Below are positions 36,971-46,621 of a DNA stretch of 64,000 bases, one piece after another; within the stretch, counting starts at the first letter, position 1, and each line of letters begins with the position of its first letter. The translations under genes were made by a program, and so were the position numbers. The stretch lies in the NCBI RefSeq assembly GCF_018403685.1, contig NZ_BOVK01000022.1:26187-90186 (forward strand). Direction: 5' to 3'. The notes under the pieces were generated by a model, which saw nothing but the letters and a program-made list of their open reading frames with translations, did no database searches and was not told where the DNA came from. This DNA is from Xylanibacillus composti. Its GTDB lineage: Bacteria > Bacillota > Bacilli > Paenibacillales > K13.

Positions 36971-37735
36971 ATGGCAAAGATTCCAGTTGGATTGCAGATG
37001 TATACATTGCGGGATGAGACCGCGAAGGATTTCACGGGCACCTTGAAGAAGGTGGCCGAGATGGGGTATAAGGTGGTCGAGTTCGCCGGATATGGCGATC
37101 TGCCGGCGAAGGAATTGAAGAGTGTGATGGACGGACTTGGCATCTCTTCCCCTTCGAGCCATGTAGCCATGACGATCTTGGAAAATGAGGACAGCCTGCA
37201 GAAGCAAATCGAGTATTCGCTTGAGATTGGGCAGAAATACGTCATTTGCCCGTGGCTGGAAACGGAGCGCTTCACCAATCAAGAGAAATTCATCGAGATG
37301 GTAGAAACGTTCCGCAAGGTCGGCGAGGAGCTGAAGAAGCACGGCCTGCAGCTGGCCTATCACAACCACGACTTTGAATTTGAGAAGGTGGACGGCGACT
37401 ATGCGCTCGATCGGCTGTATGCATCGCTCGACCCGTCGCTGATGGTGGCGGAGCTGGACCTGTACTGGGTGGCGAAGGCCGGACTTGATCCGAAAGCGTA
37501 TCTGCAGCAGTACAAGGGCCGCTGTCCGATCATTCACGTGAAGGACATGACCAAGGATGAGCGCAAGTTCTTCGCTGAGGTCGGTCAGGGCTCGATTGAC
37601 TATCCGTCGATCTTCAGCGTAGCCGAAGAGGTCGGCATTGAGTATTATCTCGTCGAGCAGGACCGCTGCGAGCGTCCGCCGTTCGAGAGCATTCAGATGA
37701 GCATGGATTACTTAAAGTCAATTGGTATTGCGTAA
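36971..37735 (+). CDS. Sugar phosphate isomerase/epimerase-like TIM-barrel protein
   Basis: 254 aa of the xylose-isomerase-like barrel group (IolE/IolI/hydroxypyruvate isomerase). Typical sequences are PVGLQMYTLRDETAKDFTGTL-like start, LAYHNHDFEFEKVDGDYALD with metal ligands, LDLYWVAKAGLDP, IIHVKDMT and YYLVEQDRCE. ATG 36971 follows GGCGAAAGGAGAGG; the open frame before it crosses the repeat pair. Stands alone; substrate unknown. Confidence 0.85.
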   Translation: MAKIPVGLQMYTLRDETAKDFTGTLKKVAEMGYKVVEFAGYGDLPAKELKSVMDGLGISSPSSHVAMTILENEDSLQKQIEYSLEIGQKYVICPWLETERFTNQEKFIEMVETFRKVGEELKKHGLQLAYHNHDFEFEKVDGDYALDRLYASLDPSLMVAELDLYWVAKAGLDPKAYLQQYKGRCPIIHVKDMTKDERKFFAEVGQGSIDYPSIFSVAEEVGIEYYLVEQDRCERPPFESIQMSMDYLKSIGIA

Positions 37736-37864
37736 GAAGCAAGGTCAAGGCGGGAAGCAAAACGCAGGTATCGCATGCATGGCAATGGTTATGCGGCGGG
37801 CGGGTTGCTTTCCGTCTTTTTAATTGGGTCTGGCGCTTTTGTAAGCGCTGACGCATTGGCATGG

Positions 37865-37893
37865 TTGTCAATTCAGGCCGGGTATGCTATGAT
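37865..37893 (+). promoter_or_regulatory. SigA promoter of secG
   Basis: TTGTCA (37865-37870), 17-base spacer, TATGAT (37888-37893), 57 bases before the secG ATG. Confidence 0.8.
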
Positions 37894-37949
37894 AAGTGTA
37901 CTGTGTTTTGACCGAACACGCAAGCAACGGGTAGCAGGAGGTGTAAGTG

Positions 37950-38186
37950 ATGCACTTGGCTTTTAAGGTTTTGTTGATTATTTTCTCGCTTGGTATGATT
38001 CTCGTCGTACTGCTGCAGAAGGGCAAGAGCGCTGGACTTTCCGGTGCCATTACGGGTGGTGCTGAGCATTTGTTCGGGCGCCAGAAGGCTCGCGGATTGG
38101 ACTTGCTGCTGTCCAGAGTCACCATTGCGGTAGCAGTTGGATTTTTCTTGCTCTCGCTTCTCGTCTCTTACGAGGTATTCAGATAA
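37950..38186 (+). CDS. secG: Preprotein translocase subunit SecG
   Basis: 78 aa with two membrane helices (residues 3-20 and 52-75) and the conserved LQKGKSAGLSGAITGGAEHLFG loop between them. It assists SecYE in protein export. AGGAGGTG lies upstream of ATG 37950. A terminator follows, so it is monocistronic here. Confidence 0.93.
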   Translation: MHLAFKVLLIIFSLGMILVVLLQKGKSAGLSGAITGGAEHLFGRQKARGLDLLLSRVTIAVAVGFFLLSLLVSYEVFR

Positions 38187-38203
38187 TAAACATAACGCGA
38201 ATC

Positions 38204-38236
38204 ACAGCAGGGAATGCTATTCCTGCTGTTTTTTTA
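38204..38236 (+). terminator. Terminator of secG
   Basis: ACAGCAGGGAAT/ATTCCTGCTGT with a three-base loop and a run of seven T. Confidence 0.92.
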
Positions 38237-38384
38237 TGCTCATTTGCGGTGGTTGACAGCATGCTCAATCGTCCGTCGCCATGGTAGCGCTGGATGGAGG
38301 ATTGCGAAGTGCAGGTGGCGGGTCGTTCAAGTGCATTCATTCATGCTGTCGCGCCGGTGGAATGAGAGCTGATCGCGTATCGCA

Positions 38385-38560
38385 GCGGACATTGTTGACC
38401 GTTAGAGGACGAAAAGAGGCAATTTCCAAATGTGACGGTCGTTGGTGTCCATTAGGAGTGATGAAGGCGCAATCTTGGCACGAATCGATGCGCTGATGGA
38501 CATTCGCATCCGTTAGAATCTCGGTTTCGGTTTGTTTTTGCTTCTAGCGGACATTAGTGA
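38385..38560. repeat. Intergenic CCGTTAG-type repeat, third locus
   Basis: The 590-base gap between secG and rnr contains GGACATTGTTGACCGTTAG, GGTGTCCATTAGGAG, GGACATTCGCATCCGTTAG and GGACATTAGTGACCGTTAG at about 50-60-base steps. This is a variant of the CCGTTAG family at 3325 and 15930. No gene is supported in the gap. A TACAAT box lies near 38735 upstream of rnr. Confidence 0.5.
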
Positions 38561-38780
38561 CCGTTAGCTTTCACAGTGCCGAAATGTTGGCGCGTCGGCT
38601 AGCGGTGGAGACCCAAACGATGTGCTAGGCAAGTTATGCACAATAACATTGACGACAAGTGTGGGCAGCAGGCGTGCTGACGGCTGTTTTGTCATTGGCT
38701 GGAGGGCTTATTTTCCTTTGTATTCCGCATTGGTGTACAATGAACGGATAATGGGTATAGATAGAAAGAGGTGAACGCGA

Positions 38781-41180
38781 ATGGTAACGGACCAGGATTT
38801 ATTGAATTTTATGCGGGAAAAAGCGTACAAGCCCATGACGTATCAGGAGCTGGAGAGACACTTTGGCATAGACAATGCGGCGGACTTCAAGGAGCTCTTG
38901 AAGCTGCTCAACCGGCTGGAAGATGAAGGGGAAATTATTCGTACGCGGACAGAGCGTTACGGCGTGCCGGAGCGCATGAATCTGATCAAGGGACGATTGC
39001 AGGCGCATGCGAAGGGCTTCGGGTTCCTGATTCCGGAGGACCGCGAGCTGGCGGATGTTTACATCCATGCGAACGATTTGAAGGGTGCGATGAACGGTGA
39101 CACGCTGCTCGTCCGCGTGACGAAGGGCGCCGACACGCAGCGCATGGAAGGGGAAGTCGTGCGCATCGTGAAGCGGGCGAACACCCAAATTGTCGGCACA
39201 TTCGAAAGCTACGAGACTTATGCCTTCGTCATTCCGGATGACAAGCGGATTACACGGGATATCTTCATTCCGCAAGAAGGCTTTAAGGGTGCGGTTTCGG
39301 GGATGAAGGTAGTCGTCAAGCTTGTGACGTACCCCGAAGGCCGTTCAGCGGCGCAAGGCGAAGTGGTCGAGGTCCTTGGCCACAAGGATGATCCAGGCGT
39401 CGATATCTTGTCGATTATCCGCAAGCATCAGCTGCCGGAATCGTTCCCGGATGAGGTCATGGCCGAGGCTGAGGCCGCCCCGGACACGATCCGCGAGGAG
39501 GAGCTTGCCGGACGTCGCGACCTGCGCGGCGAGACAATCGTGACGATTGACGGCGAGGATGCGAAGGACCTGGATGACGCCGTGCATGTCGTCAAGCTGC
39601 CGAACGGCAACTACCAGCTCGGTGTGCACATCGCGGACGTTGGCTACTATGTGGCCGAAGGCTCGGCGCTTGATCGGGAAGCTTATGCTCGCGGCTGCAG
39701 TGTGTATCTCGTCGACCGGGTCATCCCCATGCTGCCGCATCGGCTGTCGAACGGCATCTGCAGCTTGAATCCGCAGGTGGATCGGCTGACGATGACGTGC
39801 GAGATGGAAATCGATCATACCGGCAAGGTTGTCGCCCATGACATCTACCCGAGTGTAATCCGCACGAAGGAACGGATGACGTACACGAACGTGCGCAAGA
39901 TTCTCGTCGATCAGGACGCCGAAGTGATGGAGCGGTATGCGGATCTGGTGGAGTTCTTCCGCTTGATGGAGGAGCTGGCCGCCGTGCTGAGGCAGAAGCG
40001 GATGAACCGCGGCGCGGTCGATTTCGACTTCCAGGAGTCGAAGGTCATTGTCGACGAGAATGGCAAGGCGATTGATATCGTCAAGCGGGAGCGCTCGGTG
40101 GCAGAACGGCTGATCGAGGAGTTCATGCTTGTGGCGAATGAGACGGTAGCCGAGCATTTCCATTGGCTGAAGGTGCCGTTCTTGTACCGGATTCATGAGG
40201 ACCCGGATTCAGAGAAGCTGCAAACATTCGTCAACTTCGTCTCCAACTTCGGCTATGCCGTGCGCGGCAAGGGCAATACCGTACATCCGCGCGCGCTGCA
40301 GACGCTGCTGGAGGAGATTGAGGGAACGAAGGAGCAGACGGTCATCAGCACGATGATGCTGCGCTCCATGAAGCAGGCGAAATATGATGCGGAGAGCCGC
40401 GGGCACTTCGGGTTGGCGGCGGAATTCTACAGCCACTTCACCTCGCCGATTCGCCGTTATCCAGACTTGGTCATTCACCGCATTATGCGGGAAGTGATCT
40501 TGAACAACGGCATGCTGCCGGAGAATCGGCACAGCTATCTGGAAGAGCGGATGCCGGACATTGCCCAGCAATCTTCAGAGCGTGAACGGGTAGCAGTAGA
40601 CGCCGAGCGCGATACGGAAGCGCTGAAGAAGGCCGAGTTCATGATGGACAAGGTCGGCGAGGAATTCGAGGGCATCATCAGCAGCGTGACCAACTTTGGC
40701 ATGTTCGTCGAGCTGGACAATACAGTCGAGGGCTTGATCCGCCTGAGCGATCTGACCGACGACTACTATCACTTCCACGAGCTGCACATGGCGCTGATCG
40801 GGGAACGCACCTCGCGCGTGTTCAGGATCGGAGACGAGGTGAAGGTGCGCGTCGTGCGCGTTAGTCTGGATGACTATACCATCGACTTCGAAATGGTCGA
40901 TATGAAGCCGCGCAAGGAGAAGGTCAGCCTCGTCGACGGCAAGAAGCGTCGCGCACGCAGCGGGGAATCTGCGGTTTTCACGCCGGAACAGCCGCAGGAG
41001 GGCCAGTGGTTCAACCGCCCGCCGGGCGAGGGCGGGAAGCCGGCCAAGAAGCGCCGAGGCGGCAAGGGCAAGCCGGCGCCGCGCCGGGACAAGTCTGGAC
41101 CAGGACGAGGCAAGTCCGGGAAGAAGGCGAATGGCCTGGCAGCTGTGGCGAAGAAGGCCTCCAAGCGAAAGAAGAAGTAA
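38781..41180 (+). CDS. rnr: Ribonuclease R
   Basis: 799 aa 3'-5' exoribonuclease: N-terminal winged helix (about 1-70), cold-shock domains (about 75-230), RNB catalytic domain with [16 protein letters not shown] and HIADVGYYV (about 250-600), S1 domain ([20 protein letters not shown], from about 625) and a long Lys/Arg-rich tail. It degrades structured RNA and works with tmRNA in non-stop mRNA decay. It heads the rnr-smpB-ssrA group. RBS AAAGAGGTG. Confidence 0.96.
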   Translation: MVTDQDLLNFMREKAYKPMTYQELERHFGIDNAADFKELLKLLNRLEDEGEIIRTRTERYGVPERMNLIKGRLQAHAKGFGFLIPEDRELADVYIHANDLKGAMNGDTLLVRVTKGADTQRMEGEVVRIVKRANTQIVGTFESYETYAFVIPDDKRITRDIFIPQEGFKGAVSGMKVVVKLVTYPEGRSAAQGEVVEVLGHKDDPGVDILSIIRKHQLPESFPDEVMAEAEAAPDTIREEELAGRRDLRGETIVTIDGEDAKDLDDAVHVVKLPNGNYQLGVHIADVGYYVAEGSALDREAYARGCSVYLVDRVIPMLPHRLSNGICSLNPQVDRLTMTCEMEIDHTGKVVAHDIYPSVIRTKERMTYTNVRKILVDQDAEVMERYADLVEFFRLMEELAAVLRQKRMNRGAVDFDFQESKVIVDENGKAIDIVKRERSVAERLIEEFMLVANETVAEHFHWLKVPFLYRIHEDPDSEKLQTFVNFVSNFGYAVRGKGNTVHPRALQTLLEEIEGTKEQTVISTMMLRSMKQAKYDAESRGHFGLAAEFYSHFTSPIRRYPDLVIHRIMREVILNNGMLPENRHSYLEERMPDIAQQSSERERVAVDAERDTEALKKAEFMMDKVGEEFEGIISSVTNFGMFVELDNTVEGLIRLSDLTDDYYHFHELHMALIGERTSRVFRIGDEVKVRVVRVSLDDYTIDFEMVDMKPRKEKVSLVDGKKRRARSGESAVFTPEQPQEGQWFNRPPGEGGKPAKKRRGGKGKPAPRRDKSGPGRGKSGKKANGLAAVAKKASKRKKK

Positions 41181-41436
41181 GCAGGGAGCAGGTGGCGGCG
41201 CAGTTGCGCTGCTTGTTCCTCCATCCGCTTGCTCTGGCGGCCGCTTGTTTGGCCGGTCTGGCAAGTGGATTTTTTTCACCGTGATAGGAGTGGCATCTTG
41301 ATTTTGCCTGGGGGGCTTTGTTAGAATGAATATCTAGCTTGAAATTGTCGCGTCCCACTCATCTTGCAGCCAGCGGCTGCGTATAGTAGGGAGTGCAAGG
41401 GGCAGGCGCGCTCGTGCGAAGGAGGAGGAATGCGGA

Positions 41437-41913
41437 ATGGGGAACAAGAAGGCGGACAATGTGCTGGCGCAAAACCGGAAGGCGTCCCACGATTATTTCA
41501 TCGAGGAGACGTATGAAGCCGGCATCGTGCTGACCGGTACCGAGATTAAGTCGCTGCGCAACGGCCGGGCGAACTTGACCGACAGCTTTGCCACCATTCG
41601 CAATGGCGAGGCGTTCGTGCACAACTTGCACATCAGCCCGTTCGAGCAAGGCAATATCCACAATCCCGATCCGACGCGGGCCCGCAAGCTGCTGCTGCAC
41701 AAGAAGGAGATCGCCAAGCTGGTTGGCTCCTCGAAGCAGGAGGGCTACACGCTCGTGCCGCTCAAGATCTACTTGAAGAACGGCTTCGCCAAGCTGTTGA
41801 TCGGTCTCGGCAAGGGCAAGAAGCAGTACGACAAGCGCGAGACGGCTGCCAAGCGCGATGCGCAACGTGACATCCAGCGCGCGCTGCGCGAGAAGCAGAA
41901 GGTGGCGCGCTAA
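41437..41913 (+). CDS. smpB: SsrA-binding protein SmpB
   Basis: 158 aa with the family sequences [56 protein letters not shown], and a basic C-terminal tail ([20 protein letters not shown]) that mimics the anticodon stem in the ribosome. It delivers tmRNA to stalled ribosomes. The ATG follows GGAGGAGG and the gene lies 200 bases before ssrA. Confidence 0.97.
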   Translation: MGNKKADNVLAQNRKASHDYFIEETYEAGIVLTGTEIKSLRNGRANLTDSFATIRNGEAFVHNLHISPFEQGNIHNPDPTRARKLLLHKKEIAKLVGSSKQEGYTLVPLKIYLKNGFAKLLIGLGKGKKQYDKRETAAKRDAQRDIQRALREKQKVAR

Positions 41914-42112
41914 AATTGTGCAGATGATGAAGAAGCTGCTTCTCTGTTGTGTTCCGTGGCGAACGGAAGCAAAGGCAGCGGCCGCCAGCCCTTCCATGAA
42001 CCTTTCCTGTGAAGGGAGCGGGACTGTGTTATAATAGGGTTGTGAGCCAGTGAAGCACGGGCTTTGTCTGTGCTAGAAATTGTCTGCGGCAGCGCATGTT
42101 TTTTCATACCTC

Positions 42113-42476
42113 GGGGGCGTTTTTGGATTCGACGGGGGTAGGTTGCGCATGAGTAGCGGGTAGTGGGGTCGTCCACTATAAAACGCAAAGCCAATAATAA
42201 CTGGCAAACAACAACCTTCTTACGCTGTAGCAGCTTAATAACCTGCACGCGTGCTCTACCTCAGCATCGCCCATGTGCTGGGACTAGGGCTCAACTTTAG
42301 TGGGATACGCCGCTGGGTCTCCGTCTGGGGTCCACGGAAGAAGACAATCAGACTAGCCTAAAGCGTAGTGGGTGACTTAGCAGCGCTCTAGGCGAATATT
42401 TCATAAGTCACTACACCCGTAGAAGCTTATGTGGCGATATCTTCGGACAGGGGTTCGACTCCCCTCGCCTCCACCA
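42113..42476 (+). ncRNA. ssrA: Transfer-messenger RNA
   Basis: The 5' end GGGGGCGTTTTTGGATTCGACGGG and the 3' end GGTTCGACTCCCCTCGCCTCCACCA form the alanine tRNA-like domain, with CCA encoded. The tag frame is GGC AAA CAA CAA CCT TCT TAC GCT GTA GCA GCT TAA, giving GKQQPSYAVAA. The copy is complete. Its last 287 bases before CCA are duplicated at 62955-63241, marking an island inserted here. In this copy the terminator just beyond is island sequence. Confidence 0.97.
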
Positions 42477-42488
42477 ATACCATGCGAG

Positions 42489-42514
42489 AAAGCACCGTGT
42501 TAGGTGCTTTTTTG
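42489..42514 (+). terminator. Terminator behind the complete ssrA
   Basis: AAAGCACC/GGTGCTTT with a six-base loop and a T-run. It lies inside the left end of the island and so replaces the chromosomal terminator now found at 63242-63287. Confidence 0.88.
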
Positions 42515-42694
42515 CAGTTTCAAGGAAAATTCGCTATACAGTGAGGTTAATGACAGTATGATGTACAAGGGTATTCCCGCCGCCTGACCATGTATAGCGA
42601 GGAATTTCGTGTTCTATTCGTTGCGGTCTGTGAATTAACACTACGCATAATAAGTATAACTTTCCTGAAGATTTAGGCGGAATGGACATGCATA

Positions 42695-42723
42695 TTGACA
42701 ATCAGATTGGCATAAAATATAAT
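42695..42723 (+). promoter_or_regulatory. Consensus SigA promoter of the Abi gene
   Basis: Perfect TTGACA (42695-42700), 17-base spacer and perfect TATAAT (42718-42723). Transcription would start near 42730, which excludes the ATG at 42722 and fits ATG 42791. The rest of 42515-42690 holds no gene. Confidence 0.9.
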
Positions 42724-42790
42724 GATCTTAAGTGATCAGGCCCATGTTCCTTACGAGGACTGGGCTATTTTATTTTATGGGAAGGACTTT

Positions 42791-43750
42791 ATGAAACCAT
42801 TCAAAACCTTTAGACAGCAGTTAAAGATCCTAAGATCGAGAGGGCTAATCATTAATAATGGTTCGAGAGCCACTAGAATTCTCGAAACAGAGAATTACTA
42901 TTCTCTGATTAATGGATATAAAGACATATTTCTTCAAGTAAATAACACTGGAAAGGTGATAACTCCTGAGCAGTATAAGAATGGAGTTACATTTGAGGAA
43001 ATTTATTACTTGTTTTGTTTTGACCGCGAGTTGCGTAACATATTAATAGAATATCTATTGAAATTTGAAAGCAGCATCAAGTCGAAGATTTCATATAGGT
43101 TTTCGGAAGAGCATAAGGAACCTAATGCATACTTACAAATGGGGAATTTCTCCCGTGATCCAGGAAAGCTCAAGAAGATTCTGCAATTAATTGCAACCAT
43201 TTCAAATTTGATTTCAAAAAACGCTGATCGGAACGGTCCTATTAAGCATTATTTGGACAATCACGATGGAGTGCCGATTTGGGTTCTTGTGAATTATCTA
43301 ACAATTGGAAACATCCAATACTTTTTTGATTGTTTAGATTCATCTCTTCAGAACAGTATCGCAAAAGATTTTGCCATTCCATTTAACAAAAGCTATAATC
43401 TTACGATTCAATTTACGTCTGATGAATTAGCAAATGTTTTGAAGACAGTCAATTATTTCAGAAATGTTTGTGCGCATGAGGAGCGGTTATATAGCTTCAG
43501 AATTCATAAGCCCGCTAGGAGTGCACAGATTTCGAATCACCTAAATATAAATAGTTCGCATTTGGATAGAGGGAATATATTTACTGTTGTGTCGTTCTTG
43601 AAATTAGTTATTAAAAAAGAAGATCATAAGTCACTTATAAGAAAATTGAAACGTTTGTTTGATAATTACAATCCGAAGTTCTCGTCAGTGAATATTACAG
43701 ATGTGATGAATAAGATGGGTTTCCCTGCTAACTGGGAAAGTTATTATTGA
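42791..43750 (+). CDS. Abi_2-family abortive infection protein (AbiD/AbiF-like)
   Basis: 319 aa. The start KPFKTFRQQLKILRSRGLII, the LETENYYSLINGYKDIF segment and the C-terminal YFRNVCAHEERLYSFR (an R-x4-H HEPN-type motif) are characteristic of Abi_2 proteins, which stop phage growth in lactococci, probably by RNA cleavage. ATG 42791 follows GGGAAGGAC. It is transcribed alone from a perfect promoter as the first cargo gene of the island. Confidence 0.87.
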   Translation: MKPFKTFRQQLKILRSRGLIINNGSRATRILETENYYSLINGYKDIFLQVNNTGKVITPEQYKNGVTFEEIYYLFCFDRELRNILIEYLLKFESSIKSKISYRFSEEHKEPNAYLQMGNFSRDPGKLKKILQLIATISNLISKNADRNGPIKHYLDNHDGVPIWVLVNYLTIGNIQYFFDCLDSSLQNSIAKDFAIPFNKSYNLTIQFTSDELANVLKTVNYFRNVCAHEERLYSFRIHKPARSAQISNHLNINSSHLDRGNIFTVVSFLKLVIKKEDHKSLIRKLKRLFDNYNPKFSSVNITDVMNKMGFPANWESYY

Positions 43751-43799
43751 TATTGGGGGCAGTTTGTAATTATTTGAACTGCCCCCTTGTCCTTATCTG

Positions 43800-45401
43800 T
43801 TATGTTAATTGTACTGCGATGGTCTTTTCAAATAAGGCATTTTCCTCTGATACGAATTGCAGTTTGATGTGGATAATTTTGGACGCCCTATGAACAAAAA
43901 TATTTGCAACATATTTCTTAAGGACTTGGTTCAATAGTTGTGGATCGGGCACCTCTGATTCCATTAAAGCAAGAATGGTTTGGATGTCATATTTAACAGT
44001 AGCAATATATGAATCGGGAACATTTATTTCTTCTACAGAACTATTCAATATTGCTAATTCAGTTTCTTTATCGGTAAGCTCAGCTTTCATTTCTTGAATG
44101 ATGTCAGCATAATATGGTTTTCCTATTCCATTTATCATGTCCTGTTCCATTAATTCAATGCGCTTGACAAGAAAGTTAATTTCATTTTCAAGTGTAGTTG
44201 CAGATTGAAGAACGTATTTATTTTTTTCTTTTGAATAACGTTCAATTTCTTGCTGAAGCTGATTATCCATTGACAATCGCAGCAAGGTGGTTTTAATTTT
44301 ATTCGAAACAGTCGTTTCAACTTGCTCCTTTCTCCAGCCGACATATGGGCAAAATTCCTTTCCTTTTCGTTGATATCCACCACAACTATAATAACGTTGT
44401 CCACCGCCTTTCCTTCGTGTCGATGTGGAATTCCCTACCATTCGAGAACCGCATTTATCACAAATGAAGATACCACGTAGCCAAAACGGTGAATAAGACC
44501 ATGTATGAAATGGTTTATATGTCTCGCCGCCACCTTTATTACGTGCCTTAGCCCTCTCCTGGCACAGGTTGAACAATTCTTCTGTTATAATGGATGGATG
44601 AGCATTTTCTGTAATCACCCACTCTGAGCGATCCCGCCACTTTTTACCCTTCGTTTGGTAATCCTGCTTATTCCAGACTTTACGCCCGATGTATGATTCA
44701 TTAAAAATAATGGCACGTATTGTACTGGCTGACCACTGACCTCCCTTCTGTGTTGGTACTCCTTTCTCATTAAGTTGATTTGCGATCTTCTTATAGCCCA
44801 TACTTCCATAGGCATACTGTTTAAAAATCCAGCGTACAATATCAATTTCTTCACGTGGTCCAAGTACCCATACAGCTTTTGTCTTCTGAGCACCGACAGC
44901 AACATGTTCTGTACGATAGCCATAGGGTGGAGTGCCTCCATTGTTATATCCCTGTTTGGCGTTCTGAGTCATACCCTTGCGCACTTCTGTGGCGAGGTTG
45001 GCGTTGAAGAACTCGGACATAACCTCCAGCATACCTTCCAGAAGTTTGTCCTGGGGCGTTTCTGCTTCGGTTTGTTCAGTAACGGATATGACTTTAACGC
45101 CGACTTGAGCAAGTAAAGCTTTGTAGATAACATGATCATCACGCTTGCGGGAGAAACGATCAAACTTATGAACAAGAATAGCATCGAATGGACGATTGCT
45201 GCGCTTGGCGACGGCAATCATCTTCTGGAACTCTTCACGATCATCGGTTTTCGCTGACCTCCCTTTTTCGATATACTCATTTACGATGATGTAACCGCGT
45301 TCTTGGCAATATTGCTGGATTGCCTTCACTTGTGCAGGAATGGAAAGCTCCTTTTCTGCTTGACGGTCTGATGATACGCGGGCGTAGATTGCTACTTTCA
45401 T
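43800..45401 (-). CDS. Large serine recombinase
   Basis: 533 aa. N-terminal resolvase domain with the catalytic serine at position 10 (YARVSSDRQAE) and HKFDRFSRKRDDHV; recombinase domain (about 160-270, GGTPPYGYRTE, NQLNEKGVPTQKGGQWSAST); zinc ribbon (CDKCGSRMVG...YSCGGY); then a coiled coil and C-terminal domain. This layout belongs to integrases of phages and transposons such as those of the TndX/phiC31 type. It probably catalyses integration and excision of the island. Confidence 0.92.
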   Translation of the reverse strand: MKVAIYARVSSDRQAEKELSIPAQVKAIQQYCQERGYIIVNEYIEKGRSAKTDDREEFQKMIAVAKRSNRPFDAILVHKFDRFSRKRDDHVIYKALLAQVGVKVISVTEQTEAETPQDKLLEGMLEVMSEFFNANLATEVRKGMTQNAKQGYNNGGTPPYGYRTEHVAVGAQKTKAVWVLGPREEIDIVRWIFKQYAYGSMGYKKIANQLNEKGVPTQKGGQWSASTIRAIIFNESYIGRKVWNKQDYQTKGKKWRDRSEWVITENAHPSIITEELFNLCQERAKARNKGGGETYKPFHTWSYSPFWLRGIFICDKCGSRMVGNSTSTRRKGGGQRYYSCGGYQRKGKEFCPYVGWRKEQVETTVSNKIKTTLLRLSMDNQLQQEIERYSKEKNKYVLQSATTLENEINFLVKRIELMEQDMINGIGKPYYADIIQEMKAELTDKETELAILNSSVEEINVPDSYIATVKYDIQTILALMESEVPDPQLLNQVLKKYVANIFVHRASKIIHIKLQFVSEENALFEKTIAVQLT

Positions 45402-45437
45402 TGACTAACAGCTCCTTTGTATAGTGTTTTTTTGGTA

Positions 45438-45475
45438 TAAAAAAAGCAGATACACCACAATGGGTATACCTGCTT
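45438..45475 (-). terminator. Terminator between the two recombinases
   Basis: On the minus strand AAGCAGGTATACCC / TGGTGTATCTGCTT with a short loop and then seven T, so transcription of the upstream (higher-coordinate) recombinase can end before the large one starts. Confidence 0.75.
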
Positions 45476-45500
45476 GAACCAACGTAATGAATGGCAAGGT

Positions 45501-46346
45501 TCATATTTTTAGTCTGCGTAGATGCAGTTCCATTTGGGCTGCATCCCATATCTTCTTATCAATGATAGCGGGGTGACTGTTCTCGGATATAATCCATTCC
45601 GATTGTGGTCTATTGCGTCCTCGCGTTTCCATCTTCTTATTCCATACTCGATGACCTAAGTATGCTTCATTGTTTAGGATGGCTAGTATGGTCGATGCAA
45701 TCCATTTTCGACCAGCGGGAATTCCTTGCTCATTAAGAAAGCGGGCTATCTTCTTCCCACCCATACCTTGCGCAGCCATGCTGAATATCTGCTTGATAAT
45801 TTTCACCTCCTCATCAGGTCCGAGTTCGTAATTGACCTTGCTACCCGTCCTAACTAATCGGTAGCCGAATGGAGCGCGTCCACCACAGTGGAATCCCTGT
45901 AGGGCATTCTCTTTCATGCCTTTAATGGTTTCATGCTTAAGATTCATGTGGTAGAACTCAGATATGACCTCAAGCATTCCCTCTAGGAGTAGTCCATGGG
46001 GAGTATCTGGTTCAGTCGGTTCAGTAGCTGATAAAACAACGATGCCTTGCTTCTTGAGCAGGGCTTTGTATACGACATGATCTGTTCTATTACGACTAAA
46101 GCGGTCAAACTTATGGACCAGAATCGCTTGAAAGCTCTTGTTGGTCTGTTGCGCCGCCGCAATCATTCGTTGGAATTCTGGTCGATCATCTGACTTGGCG
46201 GACTTCGCCTCATCTACGTACTCCCTAATGATCTTCCAGCCCCGATCTAATGCATAGCGTTCAAGAGCTTCCCTTTGTGCTGGAATGGATAGTTGACGTT
46301 CTGCTTGCTGTTCAGACGATACACGTAGGTAAGTCACTACGTTCAT
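45501..46346 (-). CDS. Second serine recombinase, short (lacks zinc ribbon and C-terminal domains)
   Basis: About 281 aa from ATG 46346 (AAGGAG ten bases upstream). The resolvase domain (YLRVSSEQQAERQLSIPAQ, LVHKFDRFSRNRTDHVVYKAL) and recombinase domain (GGRAPFGYRLV, KKIARFLNEQGIPAG) closely parallel those of the large recombinase beside it, but the protein stops just after the recombinase domain (IIDKKIWDAAQME). It may be a 3'-truncated integrase or a dedicated small partner. Same orientation, 99 bases upstream of its paralogue. Confidence 0.85.
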   Translation of the reverse strand: MNVVTYLRVSSEQQAERQLSIPAQREALERYALDRGWKIIREYVDEAKSAKSDDRPEFQRMIAAAQQTNKSFQAILVHKFDRFSRNRTDHVVYKALLKKQGIVVLSATEPTEPDTPHGLLLEGMLEVISEFYHMNLKHETIKGMKENALQGFHCGGRAPFGYRLVRTGSKVNYELGPDEEVKIIKQIFSMAAQGMGGKKIARFLNEQGIPAGRKWIASTILAILNNEAYLGHRVWNKKMETRGRNRPQSEWIISENSHPAIIDKKIWDAAQMELHLRRLKI

Positions 46347-46621
46347 GTTATCAATGCTCCTTATCTGTAGAGTTGTTATTGTACTGCCTTGCGTCATAGA
46401 TCTCACCTCCTTTCAAGTGGGATCGGCGCATCTCACCGCCGTAATTATTCGCTGTCATGACAAATAAGTCTGATTCACAATCAGACTTTAGGGATCCCCG
46501 TGGGCGACTTAGGAATCTTAGCGCAATTTCATATTGCATAACTTGGAGTTGGAAATTTATAATGATTGAAATGCCCTATAAGGGAAATCATGGTAACCTT
46601 GCGAATCGGGGTGGTGAAGAG

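Noticed and set aside
42722..42790. Upstream ATG of the Abi gene at 42722
   Set aside because: Overlaps the -10 box of a perfect promoter, so it is not in the mRNA.
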